A DNA stretch of 64,000 nt. Origin: CAKMZU01 sp965248335. Lineage in GTDB: Bacteria > Pseudomonadota > Gammaproteobacteria > Pseudomonadales > DT-91. Numbering within the stretch: the first letter of the stretch is position 1; the number at the start of each line of letters is the position of its first letter. Positions 26,187 through 35,033 of this stretch are shown one piece after another. A program made the position numbers and the translations under genes. The notes under the pieces are model-generated. The model was given only the letters and a program-made list of their open reading frames with translations. It was not told where the DNA came from and searched no databases. The DNA lies in assembly GCA_965248335.1 (NCBI GenBank), contig CBDFIY010000002.1, positions 1 through 64,000 on the forward strand, given 5' to 3'.

Positions 26187-27083
26187 ATGTCTAAATCCGT
26201 CCTATTTTTCGCAATCATATTATCAATACTTATTAGCGGATGCTCATCGAATAAATACAAACCGCCTGAATATCGAGATTTTTACAGTAAAGCTAGGAAT
26301 ATCATGTTTTCTGGCGAAATGCACACTGGATTTTATGACACAAGAATCCCTAAAGAGGAATACGATTCGTTAACGCTGAAAGTGCTAGAAGGTAGTGCAG
26401 TAGCTTATGCGGGAACAGGTGCAGCTTTGACAGCATTAAATGGTTTGTTGAATTGGCAAAGTGCTGCGCTTAATTTGTTATTTTGGAGTGTCGCACCGAA
26501 GGAGCATTCGGCAAGAAACAGCATTGTAGCCTTCCTACCACAACACATCGCAAAGGACGAAATTGAAGCTAGAAACTTACTGCGATCAAAGCTAGCTGAC
26601 GCATTTTCAGCAGTCATCAAAGAGAATGGCGGCAACGTTCTCCATCGAGAAACAATGAACGAAGGGCGGTTTGAGAGTATCGTTTTTTCTCACAAGGAAT
26701 GGAATTGCTCGTATGGCGATCAAGATATCTGCAACATATCTATAAATTTGATAAAACCAAAAACAGGCTTGGCGCCTAGCTTTATTAGCGAAGATAATGC
26801 AAAAGAACAGCTTGTTTACGCTTTTACATCAAAAGATAGATTTGACTACAACTACTTTAAATTTCAAAGTTATAACCAAAAGAAAGGTAAGCTCAAAGAA
26901 GGTAAAACTGGTAAAGTCCCCCAAGAAAGAATTCTTCTCGAAGTTTCTAAACTGATGAATGAGTGGGTTTACTTATATGCAGCCCCGGGAAAAACTTATT
27001 TAGCAAATGAGAAGGTTAACCGTGTCCCGATGATCTTTGCAGAAAACAAGATAGAGTATTTCATATTGCCTAAAAAGAGCTAA
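26187..27083 (+). CDS. hypothetical lipoprotein
   Basis: 298 residues from the chosen ATG. Lipoprotein signal: VLFFAIILSILISGC with lipobox LISGC, then SSNK. The mature protein has a hydrophobic region around residues 75-105 (AYAGTGAALTALNGLLNW, then ALNLLFWSV) and later mixed alpha/beta sequence with paired Cys (WNCSYGDQDICN) that may form a disulfide. No family was recognised. ATG 26187 was preferred over ATG 26181 because AAGGA lies 7 bases before it. Metallophosphoesterase remnants lie on both sides, on the opposite strand. Confidence 0.6.
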   Translation: MSKSVLFFAIILSILISGCSSNKYKPPEYRDFYSKARNIMFSGEMHTGFYDTRIPKEEYDSLTLKVLEGSAVAYAGTGAALTALNGLLNWQSAALNLLFWSVAPKEHSARNSIVAFLPQHIAKDEIEARNLLRSKLADAFSAVIKENGGNVLHRETMNEGRFESIVFSHKEWNCSYGDQDICNISINLIKPKTGLAPSFISEDNAKEQLVYAFTSKDRFDYNYFKFQSYNQKKGKLKEGKTGKVPQERILLEVSKLMNEWVYLYAAPGKTYLANEKVNRVPMIFAENKIEYFILPKKS

Positions 27084-27179
27084 CTTCGCAGGGCTATCTA
27101 TCCGCTTTCAGTAAACGGGGGTTGAGGTCTATTTGGCTCAGATAGCGAATATCGCCTTATTTGCGAATGTTTTATTGAA

Positions 27180-27360
27180 CTCTTAAGGGCTATATCCACG
27201 CGGATTGCACGCAACTATCACCTTGATTAATTGTGCATATGCCCATGCACTCTCAATGCGTGGGCTTATGCGTTAACACCCACTCTTCAAGATTACTGAT
27301 GAATGCAACATTCAGCTGATCACCTTTCAAAATAGCATCATAACGCAGAGTTTTAAGAGC
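27180..27360 (-). pseudogene. decayed metallophosphoesterase fragment (remnant 2)
   Basis: The minus strand reads ILKGDQLNVAFISNLEEWVL then THKPT, matching IYKGDNLNAAFASHLDKWIL and KHKPA in the intact enzyme at 30996-31772. Continued matches in shifted frames cover the GHMH and CNPRG regions. Stops and frameshifts show it is dead. It covers slightly more of the gene than remnant 1. The rest of the 27084-27610 stretch holds no gene that could be supported. Confidence 0.7.
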
Positions 27361-27610
27361 CTCTTGAGTTAACTAAAATAATCGGTGCGCTCCTCATCTC
27401 GACTATTAAAAGTACCGATAAATAAATGAGTCATCCCGTAGCTCTGTTCTGATTATTTATCCCTTTGAATGTAATGTTTTACGTCTTTAGTTGTCTATAT
27501 GGAACCAGATTTTCTGACCTTCAACGGTAAGTCAATTGACACAGGCATCAATCCTTTTCATTAATCAGGGGAATCTTTCTTATTGGAAATGGCTTGTTCT
27601 TTATTGTCTC

Positions 27611-28710
27611 TATACCCAACTGACTTCAATGTGCGCGATTTAGCTGTTGGAAATTATCATTAATTCTACTGCCTAAATCAGCGCCAATTTCAGGTAGTAT
27701 TTTTTCAAAAAACTCGCTAATTTTATTTTTAAAATCCTTTGCCGTGGAAAAGTACTGGTTATTCCTGACTTTTTCGTTCATCACCTTCCACAGCCGCTCT
27801 ATGGGGTTTAGATTTGGGCTGTATGGTGGCAAGGTGTGAAGTTTAATGCCTAACTTGTCCGCAGCGCTCAGGACAGCCTTGGATTTATGATAGCCAGCTC
27901 CATCTAAAACTAAATGCACTGTCTTCTCACTATAATGTGCTCGTATTTTATGGAAAAATTCAATAATCGAATCGCCATTAACGGTGTCATATTGGCCAAT
28001 AATAGCTTCTTCTATATGGGTGAGTTCGATAGCACCTATTATATTGAGCCGTGTCCGACTTCCCGTGGTCTCTATGGGTTTATCGACACCCGTTTTGATC
28101 CATCCCGATGTGATTTTTGTTGCTTGAGTTGGATGAACTGCGTCCATGAACAGTAAGGCTTCACCCTCTGATAGCTCAGCTTTTAGCGCTTCATACTTTT
28201 CAATAAATTGCGCTTGTTTTTCAACATCAAACTTATGTGGAATGCCTTTAGGCTTTTTATAGCTGAAACCCTTTTGGTGTAACCACTGGGTTAGCCCTGA
28301 AACACTAAACTGCACACCCCAAGTTGTTTTAATATAATGACCAATTTGGCTCACTTGGGTATATATTTTTCCTGACAAATGAGTAACCAGCAACTGAGAT
28401 TGCTCGTTATCTAGGTAACCTTTGGAGCCGCCATTGGTTGATAATAACTTTTCATCATTTAGGTAATCATTAAGATGCCGAACAATCGTGGACTCATCTT
28501 TTCTTAATGCCTGAGCGATCATTCTTGTCGACCAGCCTTCCGACCGCAACAAAACGACCTTCAAACGATCACTTTCTCTACTGTCTCTTGCTTGCTTATG
28601 ACGCAATTCCAGTGCAAGTTTTTCGTTTTTTGTCAGGTCGATTTTCAGCATCTGCGCACTATGATTATTTACTCTTTATAAATCAAGTACTTTCAATAGC
28701 GATGGGTATA
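27611..28710 (-). mobile_element. IS630-family insertion sequence
   Basis: 1100 bp bounded by TATACCCAAC at 27611 and GATGGGTATA ending at 28710; the two ends are imperfect inverted repeats and TA dinucleotides sit at both junctions, as expected for IS630-family insertion at TA. It carries one transposase gene. The same terminal sequences bound the short palindromic elements at 39112, 52405, 60538 and 62195, so this element may supply their transposase. It lies only 14 bp before the glycosyltransferase start and may have displaced that gene's native promoter. Confidence 0.85.
27626..28651 (-). CDS. IS630-family transposase
   Basis: 341 residues. N-terminal helix-turn-helix pair (VVLLRSEGWSTRMIAQALR; then a second winged segment around VSQIGHYIKTTWGVQFSV). 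The DDE core has Asp in ALLFMDAVHPTQ near residue 172, Asp in VHLVLDGAGYHKS near 247, and the hallmark LPPYSPNLNPIERLWKVMNE near 275-295 with the catalytic Glu. Full length for the family with no internal stop, so the element looks potentially active. Confidence 0.93.
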   Translation of the reverse strand: MLKIDLTKNEKLALELRHKQARDSRESDRLKVVLLRSEGWSTRMIAQALRKDESTIVRHLNDYLNDEKLLSTNGGSKGYLDNEQSQLLVTHLSGKIYTQVSQIGHYIKTTWGVQFSVSGLTQWLHQKGFSYKKPKGIPHKFDVEKQAQFIEKYEALKAELSEGEALLFMDAVHPTQATKITSGWIKTGVDKPIETTGSRTRLNIIGAIELTHIEEAIIGQYDTVNGDSIIEFFHKIRAHYSEKTVHLVLDGAGYHKSKAVLSAADKLGIKLHTLPPYSPNLNPIERLWKVMNEKVRNNQYFSTAKDFKNKISEFFEKILPEIGADLGSRINDNFQQLNRAH

Positions 28711-28724
28711 TATAGCGAAACATT

Positions 28725-29801
28725 ATGCAGTGCTACCAGACTAAACAGACTTGGTTCTATGGGTTGTTACTCGTTTTAGCTGCCGTGATTGTATCGCCTT
28801 GGAAGCTAGGCGTTGATTTATCTATCGACAGATATATATCACTGCCTGAAACCTATGCCTTAATTTTTTTACTGTTTATCGTTTATTTTCGTCGCTTTAT
28901 TGTGTTACCCGTCAAAGCAGCCAAGATAATGCTAACTTTAGCCCTGTTGGTAATGGTTGCCTTGATTACGGTCTATTTCAAAGCTGGAGATCAAGGGCTT
29001 TTCGCTCAATACTTTACCAATTCAAGTTGGTCTGGCGCGCCAGAAAAGTCTGCTTTCAATCCTAACGAGCAGTTATCAGTGGCTGATCAAACAAAGCCCA
29101 TGACGAGAATTGATAAACAGCTTAATTTTTCGCCTAGAGGGTTTGATCTGGCAGGTAACGTATTTCCTGCTTTCTTTCTAAATGATGAGGCGCGTTATGG
29201 TGGTGAGTATGTCACCCAGGAACGTCTATTTGCTCATAAACACTTCCTGTTTTCATCAAAATATAGTGGGTTTATTCAAGTACCCGAAGATACGTCACTG
29301 AGCTTGGTTGTTCAATCGGGGAAAGGAGCTATCACTATTAATGGTGAGCACTGCGAAGCTGAAGTACATTGCTCTATACCCGTAACAGGCGGCACTCATC
29401 CTATTGAGGTAACTTTCCAGCGTTTAAGTACAACTCCTCCTGTGTTGTCTCTTTATTGGGGGGATGCCCATGCTGAGCATATTGTTCCTTCTCGGTTTTT
29501 GAGGCTATCTGATGCGCAACTCCCCTTAAGTACGCTACTTGTTATCAACACAATAAGCTACGCACTCGTGATCAGTTTGCTTTTTATCTTGTTGCTAGCC
29601 ATCAAGTGGCGAAGCTTATGGGTAGCCTGTAAAGATGAGTTCATTGTGTTTGCGTTATGTGCCTTAGGGGGTGTTTATTTTCTGATGGTTTGTTATCAAA
29701 AGGGCTCCGATTTATCGGCCGTGATTTTTTCGCCTGGTAATGACTGGCTGGTATATGAAACTCAGGCTAGTACATCGTGTCAATCCGATTGTCGGGTTTA
29801 G
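28725..29801 (+). pseudogene. membrane glycosyltransferase-like gene, 5' part (split by palindromic element)
   Basis: Encodes about 349 native residues before the insertion at 29771. Three N-terminal membrane segments (WFYGLLLVLAAVIVS; TYALIFLLFIVYFRRFIVL; IMLTLALLVMVALITVYF) precede a periplasmic domain of ~150 residues with beta-sandwich features (YSGFIQVPEDTSLSLVV, ITINGEHCEAEVHC), reminiscent of PA14-like carbohydrate-binding domains. Further membrane helices follow (VISLLFILLLAIKW). The frame ends in the inserted element at 29801. With the element removed the frame runs on as YETQA-R-AILAGDWLNA, typical of membrane mannosyl- or glycosyltransferases of the PMT/ArnT type. Confidence 0.7.
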
Positions 29802-29884
29802 TTTTATGCTTTTTTCGTCATTTACTCATTGGATTCCCGCGAAGGCAGGAATCCATTACCAGACAAACCTTTTGAAATGATGTA
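29771..29884. repeat. 114-bp palindromic insertion (copy 1) flanked by CTAG
   Basis: Runs from TACATCGTGTC to GATGATGTA-like ends that are inverted repeats (CTAGTACATC on the left, GATGTACTAG on the right), with CTAG on both sides as a possible 4-bp target duplication (29767-29770 and 29885-29888). An inner hairpin holds GGATTCCCGCG...GGCAGGAATCC. A second copy lies at 35668-35780. It encodes no protein. Removing 118 bp (element plus one CTAG) restores the glycosyltransferase frame. Confidence 0.8.
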
Positions 29885-29889
29885 CTAGG

Positions 29890-30936
29890 GCTATCTTAGC
29901 TGGAGACTGGCTTAATGCGGCTTATACATCGGGAAACTCTTTTTTCTGGAATATTGGTTATCGCTACTTGCTAGCGCTTTTACATCTTGTGTTTGGTGAG
30001 GATCCATTGATCGTTGTGTTTCATCAATACTTAATGATGTTAGCCGGCGTGTTTCTTAGCTATAAATTGCTGAAGAACTTATTTGGTATCAAGGTTGGCG
30101 TTATTTTTATCATCGTGCTTTTACTCACTAATGAATTGTTCCATTACCCACGAAATTTACTGGATACCACTTTTTCTATTTTGCTTCCTTGGTTTGGCTT
30201 ATTGATGTTATTTTATTTTGAAAAAGGTGCACAAAAGCGCTTCTTGCTAATAGCGGGTTTATTCATAGCAATTGCTGTGGTTGTAAGAGCCAACTTTTTA
30301 CCCTTCTTATTCATATCTTCTGTATGGGTTTATTTTTCTTCATCGGCACGAAATAAAGCCAATTTACTCGTATATATCGCATTACCCTGTCTCTTTCTTA
30401 GCTTTATTGGCTTGAGAAATTGGATTGTTGCTGGGCAAATAATGTTCATGCCTACCTCCGGTACATCTAATCTATGGCTTGCGCATCGATTTACAGACTT
30501 TAAAGATTTTGCGTTTAGTGGGATTGTTGTGCCAGAAAAATCCATGCTTGGTAAAATTGCTGTAGAGACTATGATTCAAGATCCTTCGGGCCTTTTTTAT
30601 AGAACTTATCAGAAGCTTTTACACATACTTGGATTTAATATCCTAAGAGAATTTAAACTCAATCTTAATATTTTTATACTCAATATGGCAGGCATTTTGA
30701 GTGCGGTATACCTCTTATTGACTCGCTCACACGTTAAGGTAGTTTTGTTATTACTGTGTTGGATTGGAACGGTTGTAGCAAGCCTTTTAATTATATTCCC
30801 TTGGGGGTATGGGTTTCGTTTGCAGGCACCTATTTTATTGCCCTTAATGCTATTAATGACACTTGCCATAAATAGGTTTATCTTGAAGATGTCTGCAGTT
30901 TGCCCGAAGATTTTTGGTTTCCAGATTAAGAGCTGA
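29890..30936 (+). pseudogene. membrane glycosyltransferase-like gene, 3' part
   Basis: About 348 residues continuing the frame of 28725-29801 after the palindromic insertion. It begins AILAGDWLNAAYTSGNSFFW and has at least eight membrane segments (for example LMMLAGVFLSYKLLKNLF; VIFIIVLLLTNELF; FLLIAGLFIAIAVVV; VVLLLLCWIGTVVASLLI; ILLPLMLLMTLAINRFIL), the layout of GT39/GT83-type membrane glycosyltransferases. In the current sequence it could be translated only from an internal start such as ATG 29968. The two halves restored give about 697 residues. An Arg in VVRANFLPFLF is a typical loop residue in such proteins. Confidence 0.7.
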
Positions 30937-30995
30937 GTTTGGATGTCTAAATAATTTGAAGTGGGCTCCTTAGCCAGATTGCAAATGATTAAATG

Positions 30996-31772
30996 TTAGA
31001 CTGTCACTATTGCTTTATCTAAGAAGTTTTTGTTTAGCTCATAAGGTGAGTACCCGCGGGGATTACACACCACTTGCGTATCGCCCACCAAGTAGTCGAA
31101 TGAGCTATGCATGTGCCCATGAATCCAAGCTGCTGGTTTGTGTTTTAATATCCACTTATCAAGATGACTGGCAAAGGCGGCATTTAAGTTATCGCCTTTA
31201 TAAATCGGAGCGACCGAATGTCTGCTCGGCGCATGATGGGTGACGACTACCGTTTTCTTCGCATCTGATCGCGCTATAGCCTCTTCAAAAAAGGCCAGGC
31301 TTTGTCTATGCATAGCTTGTGCGTCATCGGGGTAAAAGCGCTTTTTTTGTGAACCCGTTTCAATTGAAATACACCGGTGGTCATTCATCGAAGACTCAGC
31401 GACGTACTTCATTATGGGCTCGCCTTGGATTCCACAAAAGAGGTAGTCCGTCCATAGCGTGGCACCCAAAAACATAACTCCATCAATGTCGACTGATTCG
31501 TTTTCCAATATATGGACGTGAGAGCCTTTAAACGCATTACGCCAGTCGTTTATGGTGGCATGATATTCACCGTTATAGTGTTCATGATTACCCAAGACCA
31601 CAATGGTTGGTGTGCCTCGCGTTTGGGTGAGTACCCATTTGAAGTATTTGGGTGTAGAAAGCCCGATATCACCTGCCAGAACAATGACATCGGCATCGCA
31701 TTCAGCTATTTGGTAGTCATTAATGTGTCGGTTGAATTCTAAGTGAAGGTCACTCAGGTATTGTATTTTCAT
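30996..31772 (-). CDS. calcineurin-like metallophosphoesterase
   Basis: 258 residues with the complete dinuclear-metal phosphoesterase motif set: YLSDLHLEF (residues 4-12), LAGDIG near 34, VLGNHEHYNG near 60, VVTHHAPS near 175 and IHGHMHSS near 215. The substrate is unknown; relatives act on phosphodiesters or phosphoproteins. It appears intact, and two decayed fragments of its relatives lie 4-5 kb away at 25929 and 27180. It is the only intact gene between the glycosyltransferase and the helicase module and is transcribed on the same strand as the latter. Confidence 0.9.
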   Translation of the reverse strand: MKIQYLSDLHLEFNRHINDYQIAECDADVIVLAGDIGLSTPKYFKWVLTQTRGTPTIVVLGNHEHYNGEYHATINDWRNAFKGSHVHILENESVDIDGVMFLGATLWTDYLFCGIQGEPIMKYVAESSMNDHRCISIETGSQKKRFYPDDAQAMHRQSLAFFEEAIARSDAKKTVVVTHHAPSRHSVAPIYKGDNLNAAFASHLDKWILKHKPAAWIHGHMHSSFDYLVGDTQVVCNPRGYSPYELNKNFLDKAIVTV

Positions 31773-31828
31773 TTATGTGGTTTACTCGTTGTGTTCAGTT
31801 TCGCGTGCTGTTTTGATGGATGAAAAGG

Positions 31829-32239
31829 TCAATGTAAGTGGGTGCTGCTCGCCTCAATAGTTACGCACTCACCAATCAAATGAGGAAACCCTCTGATGAT
31901 TTGCCTAGGGGTGAAACCTCTATCCATGAATAAGTTAAAGAACTGAATATCCGCAACCATTTCATAACCGTTACCGTTGAGCTGATAACAGGAGTTTCTT
32001 GTTTTTACGGTGAAGTCTGTTTTATCAAAATGCTGGACCAAACTGCTTTTCATATAACTGCCAGGTGAGAAACGGCCTTTGTAGTCAATATCCACATTAC
32101 CAAAAAGCAAAGTGGTCGCCCCTTGATCTAAATCATTAACCATTAATTCACCCTCGAACGAAAAGGTGACAACAGCCCAAGCTGAAAGGATACCTGATAT
32201 AGGTGGCATATCAGAATTGGTATAATCTTGTTTATCCAC
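31829..32239 (-). CDS. hypothetical protein, third gene of the helicase module
   Basis: 136 residues from a GTG at 32239 that overlaps the helicase stop (GTGGATAA), giving translational coupling; an upstream ATG at 32281 would need a 50-bp overlap. Soluble and beta-rich (SAWAVVTFSFEGELMVND, TTLLFGNVDIDYKGRF), with two Cys (NSCYQLN, IGECVTIE). No family was recognised. Co-transcription with a helicase and a winged-helix-like protein suggests a shared role, possibly nucleic-acid recognition or a defence effector. Confidence 0.55.
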   Translation of the reverse strand: MDKQDYTNSDMPPISGILSAWAVVTFSFEGELMVNDLDQGATTLLFGNVDIDYKGRFSPGSYMKSSLVQHFDKTDFTVKTRNSCYQLNGNGYEMVADIQFFNLFMDRGFTPRQIIRGFPHLIGECVTIEASSTHLH

Positions 32240-33728
32240 GGGCAATGTCCTCGTAATCACAGAGCTCGACGAGCTCCTCAAAAAAGTGCTGCTCTTTCAT
32301 TTGAAACGTTTTTAAGCTTTCTTCCTGATCCTCCTCTGGCAGCTCATCATCTCCCGATTCAGGTATAGGTATAACGTTATCCTCACCGGATTGTTCTGAG
32401 TCGGCATCTTCATCCACGTCATTCAAATCAAAATCAATATCGAGATTGCATCCTGAACCTGGGTTGTCATTGTCACCCGTTTCATTAGGGTTGGCAGGTG
32501 GATTATCTTTATGCTTGTCTTTATCGGCAGTTTTTGTCTGCATGCTTTCGAAATTAACGACGGTGTCAGGAATATCAATGCTGAGTTGTTTAGCGTGCTT
32601 AACCAAGGTCGGCTCAGCAAAGGTAAACATCCACGCTGTCTCACTTATGGAAGGAGACTGTGTTTTGCGCAGTATTCGACCAAGAACCTGACGATAGTTC
32701 ATCTCCGTTAAAATACTGCTTAAAAAACAACAGACCTGCAGGCGAGGAATATCGGTGCCTTCAGAGATCATACCGACACTGACCACCCATCGTGTATTAG
32801 CCGTTTTAAATGTATCAATATTACCGGATGAATTCGGGTGTAAATAACTGACAATGGAAACGCTTTGGTTGAACTCATATTGCAGTAGCTCAGTCAGTTG
32901 AACCGCATGGGCTACAGAGCTAGCGACAACAAGCCCGCCGGCCTTTGGGTCATCCGCTCGAAAAGTGTTGAGCTTCTCGATACCGCATTTAAGCATGTAA
33001 CACTGTGCTGTCAGATTGTTGAGGATATCGGCATACTTGAGATCTGAGTTAATCAGCGCATCAGCGATGCTATCAAAGGTTTTTTTACCTTCTGCTTCTG
33101 TCGTTACGTTGATTTGTGCGTTATCAATCAGAGTGATATTGGGTACACGACACACGCCATCCTGCACGGCGTCCGTTAAGCCATACGTATAATCGCATTG
33201 GATTTTGGTATTGCTATGATAAAGCGCTGTTGCTATCGGTAATTGATCCGACCGCCAAGGTGTGCCTGATAAGCACAAGACAAAACGTGCGTTGCCGGCG
33301 ATCAAGTTAAGGATTTGATTGCCCCATGAATTGGTTTTGGAGTATTGCGTACCCGCACAGTGATGTATCTCATCGAAGATGACGAGTACCCGGTGATTAG
33401 TCAGTACCTCCCAAAACTCTTCTGATTGAAACAGCATGGCTTGGTAGGTCATCACTCGGCCTTTTGCATGCAATCCACCATCAAACGGTGCGCGAAGTTG
33501 TTTACTAAACGTCTGCTGGATACCTTTTTGAATTTCTAGTGAAGGGCAAAATACCAGTACAGTGTCTATCTCACCTTTATCAATTAAACGGCGAGCAAAT
33601 TCTGCAGCGAGTAGTGTTTTACCCGTTGCGGTCGCTGCTAGACAAAAGAAGTGTTTGTCGCCTTTTTTAAACGTGGCCGCTAACTGCTTTAAACAAAGCT
33701 TCTGCCACTTACGAAAACGGTTGATCAT
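32232..33728 (-). CDS. SF2 DEAD/DEAH-type helicase of an uncharacterised three-gene module
   Basis: 498 residues. Walker A in LAATATGKTLLAAEFARR near residue 35, DEIHH in VLVIFDEIHHCAGTQ near 115, motif III LCLSGTPWRSD near 153, and C-terminal RecA lobe motifs GMISEGTDIPRLQ near 318 and YRQVLGRILRKTQ near 345. The fold matches restriction-type and UvrB/RAD3-like helicases but no nuclease or methylase domain is attached. Residues ~400-470 are a low-complexity acidic linker rich in Asp, Glu, Asn and Pro, followed by a short helical tail. Overlaps both neighbours, so it is the centre of a translationally coupled unit. Confidence 0.85.
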   Translation of the reverse strand: MINRFRKWQKLCLKQLAATFKKGDKHFFCLAATATGKTLLAAEFARRLIDKGEIDTVLVFCPSLEIQKGIQQTFSKQLRAPFDGGLHAKGRVMTYQAMLFQSEEFWEVLTNHRVLVIFDEIHHCAGTQYSKTNSWGNQILNLIAGNARFVLCLSGTPWRSDQLPIATALYHSNTKIQCDYTYGLTDAVQDGVCRVPNITLIDNAQINVTTEAEGKKTFDSIADALINSDLKYADILNNLTAQCYMLKCGIEKLNTFRADDPKAGGLVVASSVAHAVQLTELLQYEFNQSVSIVSYLHPNSSGNIDTFKTANTRWVVSVGMISEGTDIPRLQVCCFLSSILTEMNYRQVLGRILRKTQSPSISETAWMFTFAEPTLVKHAKQLSIDIPDTVVNFESMQTKTADKDKHKDNPPANPNETGDNDNPGSGCNLDIDFDLNDVDEDADSEQSGEDNVIPIPESGDDELPEEDQEESLKTFQMKEQHFFEELVELCDYEDIARG

Positions 33729-34260
33729 TACTGGGGTGCTCCTGAATAAACGTTTTTAATGCATTAATTTTTGCCAGCAAGCTAAAGGCGTTTTCACGCG
33801 ATTGTTGGTAGTGCTCTTTAAAGTGCTGGGTCATGCCGGGGTATTGAATCAGTAGCCGCTTATATTCCTTTGATTCATCCCGAGATAAGGCAAAACGCGT
33901 GTAAGTTTGCACAAGCTCTTGCTTTAGATTGGCTAATGGCGGCAACTGCGCCATTAGCTCCTTTTTGGGTAGTAACGGCGGTTGATAGGGGCCTTTTTTT
34001 GGGCGTAAGGTTGATGATTGAAACAACGCTGTTTTGCTGTAGGTCATTTGCCGTGAATAGCTCTCACCCTGTTTACTCAACAGGCCGCGATCCTCTAGGC
34101 TAAATAACTGACGATACAAAAACTGGCGGTCTTTACCGTCTTTTTTAGACAAGCCTAACGCGAGGTACTGAGAATAAAGCTCATCCACCGTGAAGTTATC
34201 AATGTTGTTATCAACCAATAAAACATACATTTTATTGTTAATTTTTAGCTCCTTCATCAT
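33709..34260 (-). CDS. winged-helix-like protein, first gene of the helicase module
   Basis: 183 residues. The N-terminal ~75 residues resemble a winged helix (FTVDELYSQYLALGL, then DRQFLYRQLFSLEDRGLLSK); the C-terminal half is helical and charged (LKQELVQTYTRFALSRDESK, QSRENAFSLLAKINALK), probably coiled coil. No family was recognised. It overlaps the helicase start by 20 bp and leads the operon, 409 bp from the divergent XRE regulator. It could be the DNA-binding or sensor partner of the helicase. Confidence 0.6.
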   Translation of the reverse strand: MMKELKINNKMYVLLVDNNIDNFTVDELYSQYLALGLSKKDGKDRQFLYRQLFSLEDRGLLSKQGESYSRQMTYSKTALFQSSTLRPKKGPYQPPLLPKKELMAQLPPLANLKQELVQTYTRFALSRDESKEYKRLLIQYPGMTQHFKEHYQQSRENAFSLLAKINALKTFIQEHPSNDQPFS

Positions 34261-34668
34261 AAAGGCTCCATAAAAAATTAAACAAATGATAGGGCTTTAT
34301 AGGCTGAGCACGTTGAGTGGGCTACCAGCAGAATAATTATTGATATACTATACAGCGAACTAATGACGCTTATTGAGCGCCTCTGAGGTACTTGTGGGCG
34401 GCGATCAAATCATTCCAAAAATGATTCGTATAGCCATACCCCGCTCTAAAAGAGCGCCCTTAACGGCGTAAATCATTCCATTTTTTTATTACGCGCTAAC
34501 GCTGAATGTCATATCAGCCTATTTATCCTAAGTAAATTAAAAGATTACTGAAGAATCGTCACAACCCAAAAGCGATCAGCAGAAAAGCCAGAAGCATTAT
34601 CGGAAGGTTTTATATTCCATTCACCGTGTATACACGGTGGACTAAGGTCGCCACCATACAGCATCTTT
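34261..34668. other. divergent regulatory region between the helicase module and the XRE gene
   Basis: 408 bp without a gene. It holds a small perfect hairpin (CGCTCT-AAA-AGAGCG at 34442-34456), A/T-rich stretches suitable for promoters, and the 18-bp palindrome listed separately. No clear sigma70 promoter could be fixed. Confidence 0.5.
34622..34639. promoter_or_regulatory. 18-bp perfect palindrome upstream of the XRE regulator
   Basis: CACCGTGTATACACGGTG is perfectly self-complementary and ends 29 bp before the regulator's start. A second, overlapping inverted repeat (GGTGG at 34636-34640, CCACC at 34651-34655) surrounds GACTAAGGTC. Palindromes directly upstream of XRE-type controller genes are usually their operators, so autoregulation is likely. 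Confidence 0.6.
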
Positions 34669-34911
34669 ATGGTAATGAAAACCATCGACTATAAAAAAGC
34701 TATTGGCTGTTATTTGCGCAATACGAGACTGCGTGAAGGGACAAGCCAAGAAGCCTTCGCACACAAACTGGGCATCAATCGAACCTATTATGGTAACGTT
34801 GAGCGCGGAGAGCATAGCGTCACCATAGATAAGATTGAGGCCATAGCTGCTTATTTAGAGGTAAGCGTTTCAGAGTTTTTTATAGCCATTGAGCAAGATG
34901 CATTAAATTGA
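34669..34911 (+). CDS. XRE-family controller-like transcriptional regulator
   Basis: 80 residues, almost all one helix-turn-helix domain: YLRNTRLREGTSQEAFAHKL, GINRTYYGNVERGEHSVTI, then IEAIAAYLEVSVSEFF. The pattern is that of restriction-modification controller (C) proteins and other small XRE repressors. ATG 34675 (MKTIDYKK) is an equally good start. It diverges from the helicase module and lies next to a perfect palindrome, so it probably controls its own expression and perhaps that of the module. Confidence 0.8.
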   Translation: MVMKTIDYKKAIGCYLRNTRLREGTSQEAFAHKLGINRTYYGNVERGEHSVTIDKIEAIAAYLEVSVSEFFIAIEQDALN

Positions 34912-35033
34912 ATCTGGCATAAGCTTCTGTTATCTCACTTAACGCTTTTCTTCTAGAGTTCCTAATATTTGCCACCTTTAACCCTACGCTACAATGTTTT
35001 TGGCTTGATCAATGAACCAGACGAGGACTTCGA

